From: Streptomyces sp. T12
GTDB taxonomy: Bacteria; Actinomycetota; Actinomycetes; Streptomycetales; Streptomycetaceae
Assembly: GCF_028736035.1 (NCBI RefSeq)
Contig: NZ_CP117866.1
Location: 11,015,001-11,079,000 of the forward strand
DNA: 64,000 nt
Direction of reading: 5' to 3'
In this document: piece after piece, positions 25,613 to 33,484 of the stretch
Numbering within the stretch: position 1 is the stretch's first letter
Layout of the letters: every line of letters starts with the position of its first letter
Program-made: the position numbers and the translations under genes
Notes under the pieces: generated by a model
Seen by the model: only the letters and a program-made list of their open reading frames with translations
Told to the model about the DNA's origin: nothing
The model's database searches: none

Positions 25613-28548
25613 ACCGTCTCCTCGCGGGTGATCAAACCCTGCCGATAGGCGATCGCCACCGCCTCCGTGCGGCTCGCGGCGCCCAGCTTGGCGAGGATGT
25701 TGGAGACGTGGACGCTCGCCGTCTTGCCGGTGATGTACAGCTCCTCGCCGATCTGCCGGTTGCTGCGGCCGAGGGCGAGCAGGAGCAGGACCTCCTGCTC
25801 GCGGGCCGTGAGCGGCGAGGAGCGGTCGGTGGAGGTTTCCGCGAGGCGGCCGCGGCGGATCAAGGCGTCCAGTCGCTCCAGCAGAAGCGTAGCGCCGAGC
25901 CGGGCCGCCGTGTCCCGGGCCGCCCGGGCCTCGGTGGCCGCCGCCTCGCGGTCGTCCGCCGCCAACAGGGCCTCGGCGTGGCGCAGTCGGCACCGCGCCC
26001 GCTCGTACTCGTCGCCGTAGTCGGAGGCGGCCACCGCCTTCGCCCACGCCCGCACGTCCGGCCCGGACACCGCCCGCGCCCACTCCGCCTCCGCGCGGGC
26101 CAGCCACGCCATGCCTTCCGGGCCCTGTGGCGTGCCGCTCTCGCCGTGCACGGCCGCCGTCCGGGCCAGTTCGACCAGTTCGGTCGCCGTCCCCGCCCAG
26201 CGGCGCACCTCCGCCTCGTCGCCGGTCAGGCGCAGCGCGGCGGCACGGTCGGCGACCGCGGCCAGCGCGAGGGCGGCGAGCCGGACCGTGGAGTCGGGCA
26301 GCTTGCCCGCCTCGTCGGTGAGAGCCGCGACCGTGGACCGCATCCGCTCCACCGCCTCCTCCGCGTCACCGCGCAGCGCGGCGGCGTCGGTGAGCGCGAT
26401 GCCCGCGACGAGCGTGCCCATCCAGTCGAAGGGCCCCTCCAGCAGGGCGCGAGCCTGCTCGGCGGCCGCGAGGTCGCCGCGAGCGAGAGCGACGTACAGC
26501 GCCGGACCGGCCGCATATCCGCCCGTCGCGGGCAGCACCTCGGTGTCGGCCGCGGCAGCGCTCACGCACTCGTCCCAGCGGCCCAGCGTGTACAGCACCA
26601 GCAGTTGCAGATACCGCATCGCCAGCGGATACGACGAGGACAGCAACCCGGCACGCCGGGCCCGGTCCAGCCCCTCCGTCAGCCAGGCCAGACACTCCTG
26701 AAGGTCACCGGACTCGAAGCAGCCGATGGCGAGGTTGAACAGCGCGCGCATCTCCACCGGCGCGTTGCCCGCACGCCGCGCCAACTCCCGGGCCTGGCGC
26801 ATCCGCTCCCGGCCCTCCGGCGTGCCGCGGCTGCCGCCTTCGAGTCCGGTCAGAGAGATGAGCAGGTCGGCCTGGGCATCCGTCACCTGCAATTTCTCGG
26901 CCGTGCGCAGGGCCTCGCGGCCGACCCGCAGCGCGGTCTCGTTCTCCCCGACCTGGCGTGCCGCCATGACATGCGTGGCCGCCGCCCACGTCCACGTGCG
27001 CGACGGAGGCTCGGCGGGGATCAGAGCGAGCGCCTCGCTGCTGTATGCGAAGGCCGCCGTCAGGCTGTCGACGCTGAGCAGATTGCCGGCGAGCGTGTAG
27101 CGGACCCGGGCGGCGAGCTCGGTGTCCGTGTCCTGGCCGACGCCGGCGAGCGCGGAGCGGGTGAGGGTGACCGCGCGGTGCGACTCCCCGGCGTGCGCGG
27201 CCGCCGCCGACGCGCGCAGCGTGAGCGTCACACGGTCGTTTCCCTCGCCCGAGGGCCGCGCCGACGGCTCCACCGACGACCACAGGTCCAGGGCGGCCTC
27301 CAGATGCCGTAGCTCTTCGGCGGGAGCGCCGACCCGGTGCGCGTGGTCGGCGGCCTCCAGCGAGGCGGCCAGCGCCTCGGCCAGGTCGTGGCTCTCGCGG
27401 TAGTGGTGGGCGCGCTCCGCCGCCGTCTCGGCGGGTCGGCCGCGTCCGGTGAGCAGCCGGGCGAACGCGCCGTGCAGCCGGGCCCGTTCACCGGGCAGCA
27501 GATCGGCGTACACCGCCTCCCGCGCGAGCGCGTGCCGGAACGCGTACGTGTCGCCGTCGCCGGCCACGAGCAACTGCCGCCCGATCGCCTCCCGCAGGGC
27601 CGCCTCCAGCTCCTCCTCCGGGATGCCCACGGCGCCCCGCAGCAGCTCGTGTTCGACACGGCGCCCCGCGACGGCGGCCGTACGCAGCACCTGCTGGGCG
27701 GTGTCGGACAGCTGCTCGAACCGGATGAGGAGAACGTCGGCCAGCCCGCTGGGCACCCCGCCGACCTCCGTGTCGGTCGCCGCGACCAGCTCCTCGGCGT
27801 AAAAAGCGTTGCCCTCGGCCCGCTCGACGATCCGCCGGACCGTGCCGTCCGACAGCGGCCGCTCCTGCACGGCCCGCACCAGACGCGTCACCTCGGCGTC
27901 GGCCAACGGCCGCAGTTCGAGCCGCTCGACGGCGGGCAGCCGCACCAACTCGGCCAGCAGCGGCCGCAGCGGATGACGTCGATGCAGATCATCCGCGCGG
28001 TACGAGGCCAACACGGCAAGCCGATGCGCGGGCGCACCCCCCGTCGGCCGTTGCAAGATCCCCCGGCTCAACAGGAACCGCAGCAGATCCCTGGACGACT
28101 GGTCGGCCCAGTGCAGATCCTCCAGCACGAGCAGCACGGGCGCGACGTCCGCCAGATCGGCGAGCAGCCCCGCGATGCCCTCGAACAACCGCAGCCGGTC
28201 CCTCACGGCGTCCGTCCCGCCGCCCAGCAGCCCTTCGACCACGGGATGCGCGGTGAGGACCTGCGCGAACCGCTCCTCAGCGGCGAGGACTCCCAGCACC
28301 TCGGTGAACGGCAGATACGGCAGCCCGACGTCGCCGAGATCGACACAGTGCCCGGCCAGGACGATCATTCTGTCCGCAGCGGCGCGCCCCGCGACCTCGT
28401 CCAGCACCCGGGTCTTGCCCACCCCGGCATCCCCGGCGATCAAGACGGCCCGGCTCTCACCGCTTCGGGCCCGCTCCAGCACACCGGAGAGCCGGTCAAG
28501 CTCGTCTTCCCGCCCGATCAACGGCGTGCTGAATGAGGTCTGCGACAC
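25606..28548 (-). CDS. LAL-type LuxR-family ATP-binding regulator
   Basis: A 980-residue large ATP-binding LuxR regulator: AAA-type ATPase at about 10-330 (Walker A GDAGVGKT near residue 43, Walker B VLLVLEDLHWAD), a long helical TPR-like middle (about 350-890) and a C-terminal LuxR HTH (LTAREQEVLLLLALGRSNRQ onward, about 915-975). The HTH stretch GRSNRQIGEELYITGKTASVHVSNIL is standard. The GTG at 28548 is chosen because AGGA lies 7 nt upstream; a GTG at 28554 would be too close. It follows the UBP-zinc-finger gene by 48 bp on the same strand and may be the last member of the signalling operon, though an own promoter in that gap is possible. Confidence 0.92.
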   Translation of the reverse strand: MSQTSFSTPLIGREDELDRLSGVLERARSGESRAVLIAGDAGVGKTRVLDEVAGRAAADRMIVLAGHCVDLGDVGLPYLPFTEVLGVLAAEERFAQVLTAHPVVEGLLGGGTDAVRDRLRLFEGIAGLLADLADVAPVLLVLEDLHWADQSSRDLLRFLLSRGILQRPTGGAPAHRLAVLASYRADDLHRRHPLRPLLAELVRLPAVERLELRPLADAEVTRLVRAVQERPLSDGTVRRIVERAEGNAFYAEELVAATDTEVGGVPSGLADVLLIRFEQLSDTAQQVLRTAAVAGRRVEHELLRGAVGIPEEELEAALREAIGRQLLVAGDGDTYAFRHALAREAVYADLLPGERARLHGAFARLLTGRGRPAETAAERAHHYRESHDLAEALAASLEAADHAHRVGAPAEELRHLEAALDLWSSVEPSARPSGEGNDRVTLTLRASAAAAHAGESHRAVTLTRSALAGVGQDTDTELAARVRYTLAGNLLSVDSLTAAFAYSSEALALIPAEPPSRTWTWAAATHVMAARQVGENETALRVGREALRTAEKLQVTDAQADLLISLTGLEGGSRGTPEGRERMRQARELARRAGNAPVEMRALFNLAIGCFESGDLQECLAWLTEGLDRARRAGLLSSSYPLAMRYLQLLVLYTLGRWDECVSAAAADTEVLPATGGYAAGPALYVALARGDLAAAEQARALLEGPFDWMGTLVAGIALTDAAALRGDAEEAVERMRSTVAALTDEAGKLPDSTVRLAALALAAVADRAAALRLTGDEAEVRRWAGTATELVELARTAAVHGESGTPQGPEGMAWLARAEAEWARAVSGPDVRAWAKAVAASDYGDEYERARCRLRHAEALLAADDREAAATEARAARDTAARLGATLLLERLDALIRRGRLAETSTDRSSPLTAREQEVLLLLALGRSNRQIGEELYITGKTASVHVSNILAKLGAASRTEAVAIAYRQGLITREETVG

Positions 28549-28596
28549 GCACACATCCTGTCACTCACCACTGACAGCGCCTGTGCCGACCTGTTC

Positions 28597-28950
28597 TCAG
28601 GCACGCAAGGTCTTCGCCCAATCATCCGGCACCCGCCCCGCAGGCCCCGGCGCAGGCTGCTCAGCCGGATGACTCACCGGCGGAGTCAGCTCAGGCCCCG
28701 ACTCGTACAACTCGTCCGTCTCGTAGTTCCAGTACCAGTTCTCACCCGGCTCGAAGCTCTGCACGAAGGGGTGCCCGGTGTCCCGGAAATGCCCCGTCGC
28801 ATGCTTCGCGGGCGAACTGTCACAACACCCCACATGCCCGCACTGCGCACACCGCCGCAGATGGAACCACCACCCCCCGACCGCATCGCACTCGGCACAC
28901 CCGCTCCCGCTCGGCGGAACGCTCGGGTCGATTCCGTTGTCGCTGCTCAT
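28597..28950 (-). CDS. UBP-type zinc-finger protein
   Basis: A 117-residue protein consisting almost only of a zf-UBP domain. Probable zinc ligands: C18, C21, C34, C37, C42, H50, H54 and H60 (GCAECDAVGGWW, RRCAQCGHVGCCD, KHATGHFRDTGHP). In eukaryotes this fold grips the free C-terminal diglycine of ubiquitin; bacteria lack ubiquitin in general, so the ligand here is unknown. The C-terminal 40 residues are Pro/Glu-rich and disordered-looking. Its ATG overlaps the stop of the histidine kinase gene by 4 nt (ATGA), giving translational coupling and implying joint function. Confidence 0.88.
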   Translation of the reverse strand: MSSDNGIDPSVPPSGSGCAECDAVGGWWFHLRRCAQCGHVGCCDSSPAKHATGHFRDTGHPFVQSFEPGENWYWNYETDELYESGPELTPPVSHPAEQPAPGPAGRVPDDWAKTLRA

Positions 28951-30392
28951 GCGGACTCCTCCTCGGCCGATGTGAGCGGCAGCAGCACCTGGAAGCGGGT
29001 GTCACCCGGCTGCGACTCCACCTGGAGGCTGCCGTGGTGCTTGTTGACCACGATCCGCCAGGAGATGTCGAGGCCGAGCCCGGTTCCCTCACCCACCGGC
29101 TTCGTCGTGAAGAAGGGATCGAAGATCCGCCCCCGGTGCTCCGGCGGAATCCCGACCCCCGTATCGCGGAACTCCACCAGCAGCCGGTCGTGATCCGGTG
29201 CCGTCCGCACGGTCAACGTCCCTTCCCCGCCGGCGCTCTCGATCGCCGCGACCGCGTTGTCGATCAGGTTCGTCCACACCTGGTTGAGCTCCGCCGGGTA
29301 CGCCGGGATCTTCGGCAGCGTACGGTCGTACTCCTTGACGACCTTGATCTGCCGGCCGATCTTGCCCGACAGCATCAGCAGGGTGCTGTCGAGGAGTTCG
29401 TGCACGTCGGCGTTCTGGAAGGGCGCGCGGTCGAGCTGGGAGTACTGCTTGGCGGCGTCGACGAGGTGCGAGATGCGGTTGGTGGAGTCGTTGATCTCGT
29501 CCATCAACAGCTCGGTCTCGACGGTGTAGTTGAGCCATCCGATCGCGCTCGGCAGGATCTCCTCGTCCACGGCCGCCGCGATCTGGTCCAGCCAGTCCGC
29601 GTCCAGACCGGCCTGCACGAAGGTGGGCGCGATCCGCCAGCCCTCCGCGATGCCGTGGTCGTCCAGCCAGTCGGTGAGTTCGTCCTCCCGGTCCGAGGCC
29701 TCCAAGGGGCTCAACGTGGGTGCCTTGGCGACGCGTTCGGCCGTGCGCTCCTGGATGTCGATGAGGTTCGCCATGACCTCGGGGGAGTAGGAGCCCTGCG
29801 CGATGATGGCGAGCTTGTGCCGCATCTTCGCCACCCGCTCGCGCAGCGTCGCGGTCGCTCGTACGGCCGCCGCCGCGGGGTTGTTGAGCTCGTGTGTGAG
29901 CCCGGCGGACAACGAGCCGAGCGCCAGCAGCCGTTCGCGTTGGTTGATGGCCGACTGGGTGCTCTTCTGGCCGAAGAAGAGGCCTTCGAGCAGATGCAGG
30001 GCCATCGGGAACCACTCCTGGATCACGGCCGCGAAGGTCTCGGCGGGCAGCACGAAGAAGCGCGTCGGCTCCGTGACCCGCATCGAGCTGTTGTAGACCT
30101 GCGGCACGCGGTCCCCGAGGTAGGCCTGCCAGGCCCCGGAGTACACCCCGCGCTGGGAGGTCCGGGTGACCTCCACGTCGTCCCCGCCGACCCGCCGGGA
30201 CAGCACGACGGTGCCCTCGACCATGACGTAGAAGCAGGTCGCGGGATCACCCTCGGCGTACACGGGACCGGGCTGGAACAGCTCCACCCGCCCCTCGCTG
30301 CACAGCCTGCCGAGCTGCTCCGGGGTGAGCTTCTCGAACAGGAACAGCGCCCCGATCTCCCCCGGATTGCACGGCATCGACTGCCCGCTCAT
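28947..30392 (-). CDS. cNMP-domain sensor histidine kinase
   Basis: A 481-residue soluble protein with no membrane segment. Residues 12-140 form a cyclic-nucleotide-binding-like beta barrel (FLFEKLTPEQL, YAEGDPATCFYVMVEGTV). Then come the HisKA region with H167 in SAGLTHELNNPAA, a long helical insert (175-330), and the HATPase_c domain with N box (LNQVWTNLIDNAVAAIE), G1 (DTGVGI), F box (DPFFTTK) and G2 (GTGLGL). It should autophosphorylate in response to a cytosolic ligand and pass phosphate to a receiver, most likely the receiver-flavoprotein encoded just upstream. The ATG at 30392 overlaps that gene's stop by 4 nt. Confidence 0.92.
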   Translation of the reverse strand: MSGQSMPCNPGEIGALFLFEKLTPEQLGRLCSEGRVELFQPGPVYAEGDPATCFYVMVEGTVVLSRRVGGDDVEVTRTSQRGVYSGAWQAYLGDRVPQVYNSSMRVTEPTRFFVLPAETFAAVIQEWFPMALHLLEGLFFGQKSTQSAINQRERLLALGSLSAGLTHELNNPAAAAVRATATLRERVAKMRHKLAIIAQGSYSPEVMANLIDIQERTAERVAKAPTLSPLEASDREDELTDWLDDHGIAEGWRIAPTFVQAGLDADWLDQIAAAVDEEILPSAIGWLNYTVETELLMDEINDSTNRISHLVDAAKQYSQLDRAPFQNADVHELLDSTLLMLSGKIGRQIKVVKEYDRTLPKIPAYPAELNQVWTNLIDNAVAAIESAGGEGTLTVRTAPDHDRLLVEFRDTGVGIPPEHRGRIFDPFFTTKPVGEGTGLGLDISWRIVVNKHHGSLQVESQPGDTRFQVLLPLTSAEEESA

Positions 30393-32065
30393 GACTGCTC
30401 CAGATAGCGGTGGACGAGCATCACGGCCATGGCTCCCTCTCCGACGGCGGACGCCACGCGCTTGGCGGACTCGGCGCGCGCGTCGCCCGCCACGAACACG
30501 CCCGGGACGTTCGTCTCCAGGTGGTACGGCGGCCGGTCCAGCTCCCAGCCGGCCGGCGGCCGCCCGTCCGACGTCAGGTCGGGCCCGGCCAGGATGAAGC
30601 CGCGCTCGTCCCGCAGCACCGTCTCGCCCAGCCAGTCGGTCAGCGGGGCCGCGCCGATGAACACGAACATCCACTGCGCATCGACGAGTTCCGTCCGCCC
30701 GCTCTCCACGTCGCGCAGCGTCAGCTGCTCCAGGTGGTCGGAGCCGTGTGCGGACTCGACGACCGTGCCGGTGCGCACCGAGATGTTCGGCGCCTCGTCG
30801 ATCTGCTGGATCAGGTAGTGCGACATGGACGCCGACAGCGACGAACCACGCACCAGCAGCGTCACCGACTTGGCGCCCCGCGACAGATACATCGCCGCCT
30901 GCCCGGCGGAGTTGGCGCCGCCGACGATGTACACGTCCTGGCCCTGGCAGGACGGTGCCTCCGTCAGCGCCGACCCGTAGAACACCCCGCAGCCGGTCAG
31001 GTCCTCGCAGCCGGGCGCCGCCAGCTGCCGGTACGACACGCCGGTCGCCAGGATCACGCTGTGCGCGGCGACCGCCGAGCCGTCCGAGAACCGTACGATC
31101 CGGGCGGCGCCGCTGACCTCCAGTGCCGTCACCTCGCGCGCGGTGAGGATCTCGGCGCCGAACTTCGCCGCCTGCCGCCGGGCCCGGTCGGTGAGCTGCG
31201 CCCCCGACACGCCGTCCGGGAAGCCGAGGTAGTTCTCGATCCGGGAGCTCTGCCCGGCCTGCCCACCGGTGGCCGACCGCTCCACCAGCACGGTCCGCAG
31301 GCCCTCCGAGGCCCCGTACACGGCCGCGCCGAGCCCGGCGGGTCCGCCGCCGATGACGACGAGGTCGTAGAAGTCGGCCGTCGGCATTGTGGCCAGCCCG
31401 ACCTGCGCCGCCAGCTCGGGGGCCTCCGGGGCGACCAGCGGCGTCCCGTCCGGCGTGATCACCAACGGCAGCCGCTGCCCGTCCTGCCCGGCCGCGGCCA
31501 GCAGCCGCTGCCCCTCCGGCTCATCGGCGGAGTACCAGCGGTACGGCACCTGGTTGCGGGCCAGGAACTCCCGTACCTCCGAGGAGCGCGCCGACCACCG
31601 GTGCCCGACCACCTTGGTGCTGGGCACCGGCCGGTAGTCGCTGCGCCGCCACGCCTCCAACAGGTCGTCCAGGACCGGGTAGAGCTTCTCCTCGGGCGGA
31701 TCCCACGGCTTGAGCAGGTAGTGATCAAGGTCGACGACGTTGATCGCGTCGATCGCCGCGTTCGTGTCCGCGTACGCGGTCAACAGCACCCGCCGCGCCC
31801 CCGGGTACACGTCCAGGGCCTGTTCGAGGAACTCGATGCCGTTCATCTGCGGCATGCGGTAGTCGGCCAGGATCACGGCCACGAGATCACCGCGCAGCTT
31901 CAGTTCCCGCAACGCCTCCATCGCGGACTCGCCGGACTCCGCCCGCACGATCCGGTGCGACGCACCGTAGCGCCGTCGCAGATCACGGGCGACCGCCCGG
32001 GACACCCCCGGATCGTCATCCACGGTCAGAATGACGGTCCGCGCTGCGTCGGCGGCCTGTGCCAT
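30389..32065 (-). CDS. Response-regulator receiver fused to thioredoxin-reductase-like flavoprotein
   Basis: A 558-residue protein. Residues 10-140 are a CheY-like receiver with acidic pocket D16-D18, phospho-acceptor D68 (ILADYRMPQMNG) and K119 (YLLKPW). Residues 150-225 look like a glutaredoxin/thioredoxin-type fold in which the CxxC position reads SARS. Residues 233-555 are a TrxR-like FAD/NAD(P)H domain (GGGPAG at 239-244, second motif IVGGANSAGQAAM, C-terminal VFVAGDAR). The TrxR CATC motif is missing: the region reads GCGVFYGSAL. So phosphorylation may control a flavin activity that does not reduce a standard disulfide. The ATG at 32065 has GGGAGA upstream. First gene of an ATGA-linked operon. 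Confidence 0.92.
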   Translation of the reverse strand: MAQAADAARTVILTVDDDPGVSRAVARDLRRRYGASHRIVRAESGESAMEALRELKLRGDLVAVILADYRMPQMNGIEFLEQALDVYPGARRVLLTAYADTNAAIDAINVVDLDHYLLKPWDPPEEKLYPVLDDLLEAWRRSDYRPVPSTKVVGHRWSARSSEVREFLARNQVPYRWYSADEPEGQRLLAAAGQDGQRLPLVITPDGTPLVAPEAPELAAQVGLATMPTADFYDLVVIGGGPAGLGAAVYGASEGLRTVLVERSATGGQAGQSSRIENYLGFPDGVSGAQLTDRARRQAAKFGAEILTAREVTALEVSGAARIVRFSDGSAVAAHSVILATGVSYRQLAAPGCEDLTGCGVFYGSALTEAPSCQGQDVYIVGGANSAGQAAMYLSRGAKSVTLLVRGSSLSASMSHYLIQQIDEAPNISVRTGTVVESAHGSDHLEQLTLRDVESGRTELVDAQWMFVFIGAAPLTDWLGETVLRDERGFILAGPDLTSDGRPPAGWELDRPPYHLETNVPGVFVAGDARAESAKRVASAVGEGAMAVMLVHRYLEQS

Positions 32066-32184
32066 ACGTCTCCCACCCCGGGATCGGAACCAGGGCACGG
32101 CGTCTGGACGACCGCCGCGCCGACTCCGGCCCATCGTATGTTCGATCCGCCCGCTTCGCTCGGGTAGGCGGGAGACGGAGGTTT

Positions 32185-32541
32185 TCAGCCGCGCCGCGCG
32201 GCCAGCACGCAGAACTCGTTGCCCTCGGGATCCGCCAGCGTGACCCACGGCTCCTCGCCGGTCTGACCGACGTCCGCGTGGCGTGCGCCGAGCGCGAGCA
32301 GGCGGGTGACCTCCGCGTCCTGGTCTTCGGGACGGAAGTCGAGGTGGAGGCGGTTCTTGACGGTCTTGCCCTCCGGTACCGGGGCGAAGAGCAGGCCCGG
32401 CAGGCGGTCGTGCTCCGGCCGGATCTCGTACTCCTCGGCCGAGTCGTTCACCACGACCCAGCCGAGCGCCTCGGCCCACCAACGCCCCAGGGCAGCCGGG
32501 TCGGCCGCGTCCACGTTCACTTGTTCCCATTCCAAGGCCAT
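32185..32541 (-). CDS. VOC-superfamily (glyoxalase/bleomycin-resistance fold) protein
   Basis: A 118-residue protein with the beta-alpha-beta-beta-beta vicinal-oxygen-chelate fold. It starts MALEWEQVNVDAADPAALGRW and ends with the typical strand DPEGNEFCVLAA. Metal-ligand-like residues are visible (H in RLHLDFRPED, E in GNEF). It resembles the Glyoxalase_6-like group without assigned substrate. The ATG at 32541 fits the fold start; no clear ribosome-binding site lies upstream. Same strand as the receiver-flavoprotein operon, 119 bp before it, probably a separate unit. Divergent from the universal stress protein. Confidence 0.82.
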   Translation of the reverse strand: MALEWEQVNVDAADPAALGRWWAEALGWVVVNDSAEEYEIRPEHDRLPGLLFAPVPEGKTVKNRLHLDFRPEDQDAEVTRLLALGARHADVGQTGEEPWVTLADPEGNEFCVLAARRG

Positions 32542-32603
32542 GGGCGCAGCGTAGTGAAGACTGGGCCCGAAGAACGTGACCACGACACGAGGAGGCATCC
32601 GGC

Positions 32604-33476
32604 ATGACGCGCCCGATCACGGCAGGGGTGGACGGATCGGAGGAGAGCCTCGCCGCGCTGGCCTGGGCGGCGCGGGAGGCGGTGCGGCGGGGGCTCGCGC
32701 TGCGGGTGGTGCACGCCTGGCGGTTCCAGCCGCACGACGCGATCGACGTGGGGGACCCGGACACTCAGGCGCAGTGGGTGCGGGAGGGGCTGGCGGAGGC
32801 CGCCCGTACCGTCACCGGACGGCATCCGGGCCTTGAGGTGACCACGGACGTCCTCGACGGCGGGCCCGCCGAGACGCTAGTCGCCGCGGCGGCGCAAGCC
32901 GAGATGCTGGTGCTGGGATCGCGGGGCCACGGCGCGGTCGTCGGGTTCCTGCTGGGCTCCGTCGGACAGCAGGTGATCGCCGAGGCCAAGGTTCCGGTCG
33001 TACTCGTACGGGCCGAGGACCAGGCGTCCGCCGAGGCCGCCGGACGCGAGATCGTCGTGGGCCAGCAGGGCGACCCCGAAGACAGCGCCGCCGCGCTGCG
33101 GTTCGCGTTCGAGACGGCCGCGGCGCGCGGCGCGACCGTGCGCGCCGTACGGGCCTGGACCCTGCCGCCGCTGTTCGCCTACAGCCCGGCCTCCCTCAAG
33201 CTCCTCGACGAGGCCGGGGGCCTGGAGCCGTACGAGAAGAAGGCGCTGGGCGAGGCGCTGCGGCCGTGGCGGGAGCGCTTCCCGGACGTCCATGTCGTCG
33301 AGCACGTGGAGATGGGCAGCGCCAGCCAGGTGCTGCTGTCGGTCGCCGGACGGATCCAGCTGATGGTCGTCGGGCGGCGCGCCCACCGTACTGCCGTGGG
33401 AGCCCGGATCGGGTCGGTCGCACATGGCGTGCTGCACCACGCGGACTGCCCGGTCGCGGTCGTGCCGCACGACTGA
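32604..33476 (+). CDS. Universal stress protein with two UspA domains
   Basis: A 290-residue tandem UspA protein: domain 1 at about 1-140, domain 2 at about 148-290. Each carries the ATP-binding loop of the G-2x-G-9x-G type (GSRGHGAVVGFLLGSVGQQV, and GRRAHRTAVGARIGSVAHGV). The first strand motif ITAGVDGSEES is standard; the second starts at EIVVGQQGDPED. These cytosolic proteins bind ATP and support stress or dormancy responses in actinobacteria. The ATG at 32604 follows GAGGAGG at about 7 nt. Convergent with the DUF4032 gene, with a short palindrome over the junction. Confidence 0.93.
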   Translation: MTRPITAGVDGSEESLAALAWAAREAVRRGLALRVVHAWRFQPHDAIDVGDPDTQAQWVREGLAEAARTVTGRHPGLEVTTDVLDGGPAETLVAAAAQAEMLVLGSRGHGAVVGFLLGSVGQQVIAEAKVPVVLVRAEDQASAEAAGREIVVGQQGDPEDSAAALRFAFETAAARGATVRAVRAWTLPPLFAYSPASLKLLDEAGGLEPYEKKALGEALRPWRERFPDVHVVEHVEMGSASQVLLSVAGRIQLMVVGRRAHRTAVGARIGSVAHGVLHHADCPVAVVPHD

Positions 33477-33484
33477 GTCAGTCG
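33470..33484. terminator. Short perfect palindrome at convergent gene ends
   Basis: CGACTGA and TCAGTCG are perfect 7-bp arms around a single G. The left arm holds the UspA stop and the right arm the DUF4032 stop. As RNA the loop would have to open further, so termination is plausible but weak. Confidence 0.4.

Noticed and set aside
30389..32065. Annotation as a working thioredoxin reductase
   Set aside because: The CxxC redox centre is absent, so the name would imply an activity the sequence does not support.
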